Shown here: piece by piece, positions 17,867 to 25,289 of the stretch | How the letters are laid out: each line of letters begins with the position of its first letter | How positions within the stretch are numbered: position 1 is the stretch's first letter | Origin: Caballeronia terrestris | GTDB lineage: Bacteria; Pseudomonadota; Gammaproteobacteria; Burkholderiales; Burkholderiaceae | Direction of reading: 5' to 3' | Length of the DNA: 64,000 nucleotides | NCBI RefSeq assembly: GCF_001544515.1 | Contig: NZ_FCOL02000025.1 | Span: 1-64,000, forward strand | Notes under the pieces: generated by a model | Database searches by the model: none | The model's input: the letters and a program-made list of their open reading frames with translations, nothing else | Told to the model about the DNA's origin: nothing | Made by a program: the position numbers and the translations under genes

Positions 17867-18048
17867 TCGCGACTGACGAATACGGCGATTTCCTGCGTCA
17901 AAAGGTAGAAGGCGCGCGCGCCTCGCTACGTGCCGGTCTGGGCCGTCCGGACGACGAGGTCGAAGCAGAATTCGCGGCTCGACGCGCGAAAGGGAGAGCG
18001 CAAACCACGCCCGGCCACTCCGAACTCGCACCCCCATCACCCGAATAA
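17850..18048 (+). pseudogene. Relic of a type II antitoxin-like gene (frameshifted)
   Basis: An ATG at 17850 with AGGAA upstream begins MTNQPDRD and stops at 17876. In the next frame, from 17872, the sequence reads as convincing protein with normal codon use: TDEYGDFLRQKVEGARASLR followed by AGLGRPDDEVEAEFAARRAK. That wording resembles small RelB/ParD-like antitoxins, which usually precede a RelE/ParE toxin. A single-base shift near 17871 would join the two parts. No toxin gene follows; the frame runs into the flhB promoter, and its last 15 or so codons look non-native. The family is assigned from memory of motif style only. Confidence 0.45.
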
Positions 18049-18103
18049 CCCCTCTTTCCCTCCCCTTCTCCCCCGATAGTTACCCTGCGCTTTTCGCAAT
18101 AAT
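18032..18103 (+). promoter_or_regulatory. flhB class-II flagellar promoter segment (twin of the flhF one)
   Basis: This 72-bp segment ends 50 bp before flhB and matches 41539-41610 (minus strand, ahead of flhF) at about 59 of 72 positions without gaps, counted by eye. It contains two related blocks, ACCCGAATAACCCC and CCCGATAGTTACCC, and ends in AATAAT, a plausible -10. The conserved blocks are candidates for the FlhDC activator sites expected ahead of these operons. Confidence 0.7.
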
Positions 18104-18153
18104 CACCGTCAACCCAATCCGGCATGTCGCCGGGGAGCACGGAGCGAAGCGCA

Positions 18154-19362
18154 GTGTCAGACGATAGCGATCTCGAAAAGACCGAGTCAGCGACCCCCAA
18201 ACGCCTCGAAAAGGCGCACGAGGAAGGGCAGATCGTGCGCTCGCGGGATTTCGCCTCGTTCGCCCTCCTCGCCGCAGGTTTCGCCGCCGTTTGGGTCTTT
18301 TCCGGTCCGATGAGCCTGCACATGCAGTCCATCCTGCGCGGCGCGTTCACGTTCGATCACGCCACCGTCTTCGATACCCACCAGATGATGATCGGCGCCG
18401 GCAACGCCAGCAAGGAAGGCTTCATGATCCTGCTGCCCGTGTTCGCGCTCACCGGCCTCGCCGCCCTCACCGCACCGATGGCGATCGGCGGCCTGCTGCT
18501 CACCACCAAAACCCTCGCGCCGAACTTCGGGCGCCTCAACCCGATCAGCGGCCTCAAGAAGATCTTCTCGATCGACGGCCCGATTCAGCTCGGCATGTCG
18601 CTGATGAAGACGGTCGTTGTAGGCGGGATGGCCGGCTGGACGATGTGGGGCCGCAAGGCCGAAGTGCTCGGCCTCTCCACCAAGCCGCTCGACATCGCGC
18701 TTGCCGAGACGATGCATCTGATCGTCGTCTGCTGCGGGACGGCGATCGCAGGTCTCTTCGTGATCGCCGCGCTCGACGTGCCCTGGCAAATGTATTCGCA
18801 CGCGAAAAAGCTGCGCATGAGCAAGGAAGAAGTGAAGCGCGAGCACAAGGACGCCGAGGGCGATCCGCACATCAAGGGCCGCATCCGTTCGCAGCAGCGC
18901 GCCGCCGCCCGCCGCCGCATGATCGCCGCGATCCCGACCGCCGACGTCATTGTGACGAACCCCACGCACTTCGCCGTCGCGCTCAAGTACGCCGACGGCC
19001 AGATGCGCGCGCCGAAGGTCGTCGCGAAAGGCGTGAATCTCGTGGCCGCGCGCATCCGCGAAATCGGCCGCGAGCACAACGTGCCGCTGCTCGAAGCGCC
19101 GCCGCTCGCGCGGGCGCTGTATCACAACGTCGAAATCAATCGCGAGATTCCGGGTGCGCTGTACGGCGCCGTCGCGCAGGTGCTGGCGTGGGTCTACCAG
19201 TTGAAGCGCTTCAAGGAAGACGGCGGCGACAAGCCCGACGAGCCGACCGAGCTCGACGTGCCGAAGGAACTCGACAAGGGCGCCGTCTCCGACGCCGAAG
19301 CAGAACAGGAAGCCGCCGACGCGCTTGCTGCCGACAACCCAACCGATGGAGCCGCAGCATGA
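18154..19362 (+). CDS. flhB: Flagellar type III export switch protein FlhB
   Basis: The inner-membrane export protein has 402 residues. The GTG start at 18154 (SDDSDLEKTESATPKRLEKA) is chosen because it matches the usual FlhB beginning and has GGAG upstream; an ATG at 18124 would add ten unconserved residues. Four transmembrane helices precede a cytoplasmic domain with the self-cleavage motif NPTH at residues 269-272, where cleavage switches export from hook to filament subunits. The tail beyond about residue 355 is acidic and variable. It overlaps flhA by four bases (ATGA), and its own class-II-type promoter lies just upstream. Confidence 0.96.
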   Translation: MSDDSDLEKTESATPKRLEKAHEEGQIVRSRDFASFALLAAGFAAVWVFSGPMSLHMQSILRGAFTFDHATVFDTHQMMIGAGNASKEGFMILLPVFALTGLAALTAPMAIGGLLLTTKTLAPNFGRLNPISGLKKIFSIDGPIQLGMSLMKTVVVGGMAGWTMWGRKAEVLGLSTKPLDIALAETMHLIVVCCGTAIAGLFVIAALDVPWQMYSHAKKLRMSKEEVKREHKDAEGDPHIKGRIRSQQRAAARRRMIAAIPTADVIVTNPTHFAVALKYADGQMRAPKVVAKGVNLVAARIREIGREHNVPLLEAPPLARALYHNVEINREIPGALYGAVAQVLAWVYQLKRFKEDGGDKPDEPTELDVPKELDKGAVSDAEAEQEAADALAADNPTDGAAA

Positions 19363-21455
19363 ACGCGCGCGCTGGATTCTTCTCGAAACGCCCCGACGCG
19401 CTCGGCACTCAGAACATTCGGGCCCTCGCCGGCCCGATTCTGATCTGCATGATCCTCGGCATGATGATCTTGCCGTTGCCGGCGTTCCTGCTCGATCTGC
19501 TGTTCACTTTCAACATCGCACTTTCCGTGATGGTGCTGCTCGTCAGCATGTACACGCAAAAGCCGCTCGATTTCGCCGCCTTCCCAAGCGTTCTGCTCTT
19601 TTCGACGCTGCTGCGGCTGTCGCTGAACGTCGCATCGACGCGTATCGTGCTGCTCGAAGGCCACTCCGGGCCTGATGCCGCCGGCCAGGTGATCGAAGCG
19701 TTCGGCCACTTTCTCGTCGGCGGGAATTTCGCGGTCGGTATCGTCGTGTTCGTGATTCTGATGATCATCAACTTCATGGTGATCACGAAGGGCGCGGGGC
19801 GGATCGCCGAAGTGGGCGCGCGCTTCACGCTCGACGCGATGCCCGGCAAGCAGATGGCAATCGACGCCGACCTGAACGCCGGCCTCATCAACGAGCAGCA
19901 GGCGAAGAAGCGTCGTCTCGAAGTCGCGCAGGAAGCCGAGTTCTACGGCTCGATGGACGGCGCGAGCAAGTTCGTGCGCGGCGACGCGATCGCGGGCTTG
20001 CTGATCATGGTGATCAACATCGTCGGCGGGCTGATCGTCGGGATGCTCCAGCACGACATGGACTTCTCCCACGCGGCCACGAACTACACGCTGCTCACAA
20101 TCGGCGACGGCCTCGTCGCGCAGATCCCGTCGCTCATCATCTCGACCGCGGCCGGCGTGATCGTGTCGCGCGTCGCGACCGAGGAAGACATCGGCACGCA
20201 GTTGACCGGCCAGTTGTTCAACAACCCACGCGTCCTGATGATCACGGGCGTGATCATCAGCGTGATGGGCTTGATCCCGGGCATGCCGCACTTCGCCTTC
20301 ATGTCGCTCGGAGGCGGGCTCATCTACGCCGCGCGAACGATGAACAAGCGCGCCGCCGAAAAGCGGAAGACCGGTTCGATCGCAGAAATCGCGCCGGCTG
20401 CGGCCGCGCCGGTCGAGAACGCGGAAGCGAGCTGGGACGACGTCGCGCTGATCGATCCGCTGGGCCTCGAAGTTGGCTATCGGCTGATTCCGCTCGTCGA
20501 CCGCAATACGGATGGCGAGTTGCTCAAGCGCATCAAGGGCATCCGAAAGAAGTTCGCGCAGGAAATCGGCTTCCTGCCGCCGGTGATTCATATCCGCGAC
20601 AACCTCGAATTGCGGCCGAACGGCTACCGGATTGCGCTGAAGGGCGTGGAAGTGGGCGTCGGCGAGGCGTATCCGGGACAGTGGCTCGCGATCAATCCAG
20701 GGCAAGTGTCCGCAGCGCTGCCGGGTACGCAGACGCAGGACCCGGCGTTCGGCCTGCCGGCGGTGTGGATCGATACGAACATGCGCGAACAGGCGCAGGT
20801 CTATGGCTACACGGTGGTGGATGCGAGCACGGTCGTCGCGACGCACTTGAATCATCTCGTCGTGACGCACGCGGCCGAGCTGCTCGGGCGCCAGGAAGTG
20901 CAGGCCCTGCTGGAGCGCATCGGCAAGGACACGCCGTCGCTCACCGACGATCTCGTGCCGAAGACCATCGCGCTCACGACCTTGCAGAAGATTCTGCAGA
21001 ACCTGCTGGACGAAGGCGTGCCGATCCGCGACATGCGCACGATCCTCGATTCGGTGCAGGAACACGCGCCGCGCATCGCCGATGCCTACGATCTCACAGC
21101 GGCCGTGCGTCTCGCGCTGGGCCGCGCAATCACGCAGCAGTGGTATCCGGGCAATGGCGACTTGCAGGTGATGGGGCTTGATCCGATGCTGGAGCGGGTG
21201 TTGTCGCAGGCGCTGTCGACGGGGGCGAATCCGGGACTGGAGCCGGGGCTCGCGCAGACTCTGCTGAACTCGACGCAGAACGCGATCATGCGCCAGCAGA
21301 ATCTGGGACTGCCGCCGGTATTATTGGTGCAGCATTCGCTGCGCGCGATGCTTGCGCGGTTCTTGCGACGGAGTTTGCCGCAGTTGAAGGTATTGTCGTA
21401 TGCCGAAGTGCCGGATACGCGGAATGTGAAGGTGGTGAATCTGATTGGGGGGTGA
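19359..21455 (+). CDS. flhA: Flagellar export gate protein FlhA
   Basis: The protein has 698 residues, starting MNARAGFFSKRPDALGTQN at the ATGA overlap with flhB. The N-terminal half holds eight transmembrane helices and the conserved export loop (VITKGAGRIAEVGARFTLDA and MPGKQMAIDADLNAG). The C-terminal cytosolic domain binds chaperone-substrate complexes and ends at NVKVVNLIGG. In most related genomes flhF follows immediately. Here the next gene is an unrelated fimbrial gene on the other strand, 22 bp away, while flhF lies 20 kb downstream in opposite orientation. Confidence 0.96.
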   Translation: MNARAGFFSKRPDALGTQNIRALAGPILICMILGMMILPLPAFLLDLLFTFNIALSVMVLLVSMYTQKPLDFAAFPSVLLFSTLLRLSLNVASTRIVLLEGHSGPDAAGQVIEAFGHFLVGGNFAVGIVVFVILMIINFMVITKGAGRIAEVGARFTLDAMPGKQMAIDADLNAGLINEQQAKKRRLEVAQEAEFYGSMDGASKFVRGDAIAGLLIMVINIVGGLIVGMLQHDMDFSHAATNYTLLTIGDGLVAQIPSLIISTAAGVIVSRVATEEDIGTQLTGQLFNNPRVLMITGVIISVMGLIPGMPHFAFMSLGGGLIYAARTMNKRAAEKRKTGSIAEIAPAAAAPVENAEASWDDVALIDPLGLEVGYRLIPLVDRNTDGELLKRIKGIRKKFAQEIGFLPPVIHIRDNLELRPNGYRIALKGVEVGVGEAYPGQWLAINPGQVSAALPGTQTQDPAFGLPAVWIDTNMREQAQVYGYTVVDASTVVATHLNHLVVTHAAELLGRQEVQALLERIGKDTPSLTDDLVPKTIALTTLQKILQNLLDEGVPIRDMRTILDSVQEHAPRIADAYDLTAAVRLALGRAITQQWYPGNGDLQVMGLDPMLERVLSQALSTGANPGLEPGLAQTLLNSTQNAIMRQQNLGLPPVLLVQHSLRAMLARFLRRSLPQLKVLSYAEVPDTRNVKVVNLIGG

Positions 21456-21477
21456 GTTGCCCGGTTTCACCGGCCGG

Positions 21478-22497
21478 TCACTGGTAACTCAACGTAAAGG
21501 TGGCCTTCGCATTCGCCGATCCGGGCGTGATCAAACCGGTCTTCACGTAGTGCACCTTGAACGGCACGACTGTCACGCCGGGCGCGTTCAGCGCGTTGAG
21601 CGGGATCTGATTGACCGTGCCGGCATCGGCGGAATCCGGGCCGTACGCGATGATCCGCGATTCCTGCTCGATCTGGTAGGCCAGTCCGGCCGCACTCGAA
21701 TCCGGCGAGAGCGTGAGGTTCGCGGTGCGGTTGCCGGGGTTGAACGCGTCAGTGAAGGTGATCGCCGCGGCGATGCCGGCGGGGCAATCGAGCGAGAGGC
21801 TGAACGTGGCTTCGCCCGCCGTCGATCCAACTGCGCCGAAATCGGAAACCTTGGCCTTGGGGACGGGCACAGCCAACGCGGAATTCTGGACCGTGCAGGC
21901 CTTCGCGGTCACCGTAAAACGAGCGTTCGCCAGTTGGAGAACAATGCCCCGGGTCGCTCCGTTATAAAGTTGCCCGCCAAAAGCGCTGGGAAGATTCGAC
22001 GTACCGGCTGACACAGGACCCGTGGCAATTAACTGAACGCGGACGCTTCCCACCGCATCGAAACTCCCAGCACCGGCTACTTCCGGAACAGCGGGGTATC
22101 GAATCAAGTTCGCGGCGTTGATATCCGCGGGTTGCGATGCTCCCAGAGCGACCGCCGACTTGATGCCGACGCCTGGAATGCCGCTTTCGTACACTGCGTC
22201 GAAGCCAGGCACTGAAACCTTGGCGCTGCCAAACGTGTATGAACGAGTATCCGCGGCACTATTGCAAATCACCGGACTCCCCGATTTCGCAAGCCAATTG
22301 CTGTCCCACAAAATTTGGCCAGGGGCTACGTTGCGGGGTACAGCAAGACTGGCAGGCATGGTAATGCGCCCTGAGTCCTGAGAGGACTCACTACAGGTGG
22401 CCATCGCCGGCTCGGTCATGAACAGGCTCACCAATGCGCCAACCAAAAAGGCCAAGCTCTTTCCCAGATAAATGCGACGGTCGATTCGGCGGCTCAT
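21478..22497 (-). CDS. Fimbrial (FimA/FimH-type) adhesin or minor pilin, orphan
   Basis: The protein has 339 residues. A signal peptide ends near PAMATC. The C-terminal 165 residues match the type-1 pilin domain pattern: paired cysteines in KACTVQNS and SLDCPAG, and the alternating C-terminal strand FTLSYQ used for donor-strand exchange. The N-terminal 150 residues form a separate region (VAPGQILWDSNWL, VPGFDAVYESGIPGVG), as in two-domain tip adhesins. Such proteins need a chaperone and usher, but none is nearby. It converges on flhA. A perfect 14-bp dyad, CTCAAATTTTTGAG (22563-22576), lies upstream and could be regulatory. Confidence 0.82.
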   Translation of the reverse strand: MSRRIDRRIYLGKSLAFLVGALVSLFMTEPAMATCSESSQDSGRITMPASLAVPRNVAPGQILWDSNWLAKSGSPVICNSAADTRSYTFGSAKVSVPGFDAVYESGIPGVGIKSAVALGASQPADINAANLIRYPAVPEVAGAGSFDAVGSVRVQLIATGPVSAGTSNLPSAFGGQLYNGATRGIVLQLANARFTVTAKACTVQNSALAVPVPKAKVSDFGAVGSTAGEATFSLSLDCPAGIAAAITFTDAFNPGNRTANLTLSPDSSAAGLAYQIEQESRIIAYGPDSADAGTVNQIPLNALNAPGVTVVPFKVHYVKTGLITPGSANAKATFTLSYQ

Positions 22498-22639
22498 GTC
22501 CTGCTCCAGATTGAAGAGCCGTCATGTTCGCTTTTTCAAGATCACCGACGAATAGGATTTAACTCAAATTTTTGAGACGACTCCGAAATTCCAGACTTTG
22601 CTGCCGATCCGCTCCCCATGAAGCACGTCAGCTTGCGCC

Positions 22640-24028
22640 TCAACACTCCACGATATTCACCGCCAACCCACCCCGCGACGTCTCCTTGTACTTCGTCTTC
22701 ATATCGGCGCCGGTTTCCCGCATCGTCTTGATAACCGAATCCAGCGACACATAATGCGACCCGTCCCCGCGCATCGCCATGCGCGCGGCGTTGACGGCCT
22801 TCACCGATCCCATCGCATTCCGTTCGATGCACGGAATCTGCACCATCCCGCCGACGGGATCGCACGTCAGTCCGAGGTTGTGTTCCATGCCGATCTCGGC
22901 GGCGTTCTCGACTTGCGCTGGCGTCCCGCCCATCACGGCCGCAAGAGCGCCCGCCGCCATCGAGCACGCGACGCCCACTTCCCCCTGGCACCCGACTTCC
23001 GCGCCCGAAATCGACGCGTTCATCTTGTAAAGGATGCCGATTGCCGCCGCAGTCAGCAGAAAATCCACCACGCCCTGCGAGTTCGATCCCGGCAAGAACC
23101 GGTCGTAGTAATGCAGCACAGCGGGAATGATCCCGGCGGCGCCGTTGGTCGGCGCCGTCACGACGCGCCCGCCGACCGCGTTCTCCTCGTTCACCGCGAT
23201 CGCATACAGGTTGATCCAGTCGATCATCGATAGCGGATCACGCAGCGCCTGTTCCGGCTTGCCCACCAGCGCGCGATACAACAGCGGCGCGCGGCGCTTG
23301 ACCTGAAACGGCCCAGGCAGATTGCCATCGGCTTCCGGGTTATCGATGCCGCAGCCGCGCGCTACACACGCCTGCATCACATCCCAGATGCGCAACAGGC
23401 CCGAGCGGATCTCGTCCTCGCTGCGCCACACGCGCTCGTTCGCCCACATGAGTTGCGCGATCGACTTGCCCGATTCGTTGCACATCTTCAGCAACTCGTC
23501 GCCGGTCAAAAACGGATACGGCAAGTGTTCATGCGCTGTCAGCACCGCCGTATTTGCCGCGCCCGCCGTCACGACGAAACCACCGCCCACCGACAAATAA
23601 GTCGCCTCGCGCAGCAACGCGCCGCTCGCATCGAAGGCGTGGAGTTTCATGCCGTTCGGATGCTCGGCGAGCGCCTGCCGATAAAACCCGATGTGCTCCT
23701 TCTGCACGAAGCCGATCTCATGCTTGCCCAGCAACGACAGTTTTTTCGACATGCGCACGGTATCGAGCCGCGGGCTGATCGTCTGGGCATCGACGGTATC
23801 GGGGGCGTCGCCCATCAGGCCGAGCATCACGCCGCGATCCGTGCCGTGGCCCTTGCCGGTCGCGCCGAGCGAGCCGTACAGCTCGCACTTCACCGATGCC
23901 ACCGCGTCGAGCAGTCCGTCGCGATCGAGCCCTTGCACGAACATCAGTGCCGCGCGCATCGGCCCGACCGTATGCGAGCTCGACGGACCGATGCCGATTT
24001 TGAAAAGGTCGAAAACGCTGACTGCCAT
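22640..24028 (-). CDS. sdaA: L-serine ammonia-lyase SdaA (iron-sulfur, single chain)
   Basis: The enzyme has 462 residues and converts L-serine to pyruvate and ammonia. The beta domain at the N-terminus (FKIGIGPSSSHTVGPM) and the alpha domain with cluster cysteines (GCQGEVGVACSMAAGA and NLGLTCDPVGG) are both present. Length and wording match the single-chain 4Fe-4S serine dehydratases. AGGAG precedes the start. It lies downstream of gcvTHP on the same strand, separated from gcvP only by an alginate-lyase-family gene. This fits a flow of glycine to serine to pyruvate. Confidence 0.95.
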   Translation of the reverse strand: MAVSVFDLFKIGIGPSSSHTVGPMRAALMFVQGLDRDGLLDAVASVKCELYGSLGATGKGHGTDRGVMLGLMGDAPDTVDAQTISPRLDTVRMSKKLSLLGKHEIGFVQKEHIGFYRQALAEHPNGMKLHAFDASGALLREATYLSVGGGFVVTAGAANTAVLTAHEHLPYPFLTGDELLKMCNESGKSIAQLMWANERVWRSEDEIRSGLLRIWDVMQACVARGCGIDNPEADGNLPGPFQVKRRAPLLYRALVGKPEQALRDPLSMIDWINLYAIAVNEENAVGGRVVTAPTNGAAGIIPAVLHYYDRFLPGSNSQGVVDFLLTAAAIGILYKMNASISGAEVGCQGEVGVACSMAAGALAAVMGGTPAQVENAAEIGMEHNLGLTCDPVGGMVQIPCIERNAMGSVKAVNAARMAMRGDGSHYVSLDSVIKTMRETGADMKTKYKETSRGGLAVNIVEC

Positions 24029-24059
24029 GACTGCTCCTGCTTCGATTGCAAATTACGGA

Positions 24060-25187
24060 TTAGGATGAGCGCGCCGCCAGCGGCAGGCAGACCGCGAGCC
24101 ACGCCGGCGGCGTCGGGGCGAGCCGCAAGGCAACGGGCGCGTAGCGGCCGTCGAGACGCGCCGCCAGATGAAACAATTCAGCCGAGTTTTTCGGGTCCCA
24201 CTGGCCCGAATAGCCGGGCAGACCGGCCTCGCGCCGCTTGGCGTCGAAGGGAACGGACGAGTGCACGAATTCATCGTGCGACCGCGTGCCGAGCGCGTAA
24301 GGCGTGAGCCAGTTGAGCGCGCTCGCGAGCGTCGCGCCCGTCGGTGCGCGCTCGGCGATCCAGTTGCGGTTGTGACGGCGCGCGGCGAGCGCCGCCGTCA
24401 CGAGCGGCTGGAGATCGTAGGTGACGTAGCGCAGCGCGTCGCGTTCGGCGAAATCGACGGTCGAGCCGTCCGGCGCGATGTTGTCGCCGACATGCTCCAC
24501 GTAGAGACGCTGCGCCGCGTTGATCAGCTTGCGGTCGTCGATGGTGAACGCGCCCATCGAAATCAGCTTGATCCGGTGACTCTGCCAGTTGTCGCGATAA
24601 GTGCCCGTGAGCGGCCGCTTCTGCTCGTCGATATCGGCGACGTAGCCCGTCACCATCTTCGTGATGAACGCGTTCGCCGGGTTGCGCGTGCGCACGGGCA
24701 GCGCACTCGCGGTGAGATCGTAGGCGAGGATCAGCGACTCGAAATTGGTTTCGTCGATCGGGTTGAAGCTCGGCTGGTAAGTCGTGACCCACGCGAGCAT
24801 GAAACGGTCGACGAGCCGCAGATAGCGCTCGTCGCCCGTCGCGCGCCACGCGAGCGCGGCGTCGCGCATGAGGCCCAAGTCCTTCTCCGCTTCGACGCTC
24901 TCGTCGTAGATGCCCTCGTGCGGCAGCGTGCCTTCGGTGTGTAGTTTCGCGCGCGCCTTCGGCTGATCGTTGACGTGCGATTGCACCATCGCAACCAGCG
25001 CCTTCACGCCCGGATCGGCGTTCGTGCGCTCGCTCGACTGCATCGCGGGCGCGGCGCAAAAATTCATCGCGGCGTGCGCGGCCGTGCTTCCGATCGCGCT
25101 CGCGGCCAGCAAGGCGAAGGTCGCCTGAATCGCCTGCATTCCCCGTCGACGTCCCGCTTCATTCCCCTCTCGCACCTTGAGCGCCAT
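24060..25187 (-). CDS. Alginate lyase family (PL5-like) secreted protein
   Basis: The protein has 375 residues. The start at 25187 (MALKVREGNEAGRRRG) has AAGGAG upstream. A long signal peptide with a twin-arginine-like basic patch ends near TAAHA, so the product is exported. The mature part is an all-helical toroid-like sequence with the alginate-lyase-domain landmarks NWQSHRIKLISMGAFTIDD and DGSTVDFAERDALRYVTYDL. Whether it cuts alginate or another uronan is unknown. It sits between gcvP and sdaA, 31 bp before the latter, an odd place for a polysaccharide enzyme. Confidence 0.8.
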   Translation of the reverse strand: MALKVREGNEAGRRRGMQAIQATFALLAASAIGSTAAHAAMNFCAAPAMQSSERTNADPGVKALVAMVQSHVNDQPKARAKLHTEGTLPHEGIYDESVEAEKDLGLMRDAALAWRATGDERYLRLVDRFMLAWVTTYQPSFNPIDETNFESLILAYDLTASALPVRTRNPANAFITKMVTGYVADIDEQKRPLTGTYRDNWQSHRIKLISMGAFTIDDRKLINAAQRLYVEHVGDNIAPDGSTVDFAERDALRYVTYDLQPLVTAALAARRHNRNWIAERAPTGATLASALNWLTPYALGTRSHDEFVHSSVPFDAKRREAGLPGYSGQWDPKNSAELFHLAARLDGRYAPVALRLAPTPPAWLAVCLPLAARSS

Positions 25188-25249
25188 GCGAACTCCTTGA
25201 TTGGCTTTGGTTCGGGGAGAGATGTTAGCCGGGTTTGGTCGTGTGGAGC

Positions 25250-25272
25250 AAAATCGCCCGGTGGTCCGGGCG
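25250..25272 (-). terminator. Possible terminator after gcvP
   Basis: A 7-bp stem (CGCCCGG with CCGGGCG, 4-nt loop) is followed on the minus strand by ATTTTG. The short T-run makes it a moderate terminator, so some read-through into the lyase and sdaA genes is plausible. Confidence 0.5.
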
Positions 25273-25289
25273 GCTTCCTTGAAACAGGC

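Noticed and set aside
18060..18085. A sigma-28 promoter ahead of flhB based on CCCGATAG.
   Set aside because: No TAAA-type -35 at the needed distance, and the segment is better explained by the flhB/flhF shared class-II element.
18291..19358. An upstream extension of flhA giving a protein of over 1000 residues.
   Set aside because: The extension is an out-of-frame reading of flhB, Arg-rich and without similarity. FlhA normally starts at the ATGA overlap.
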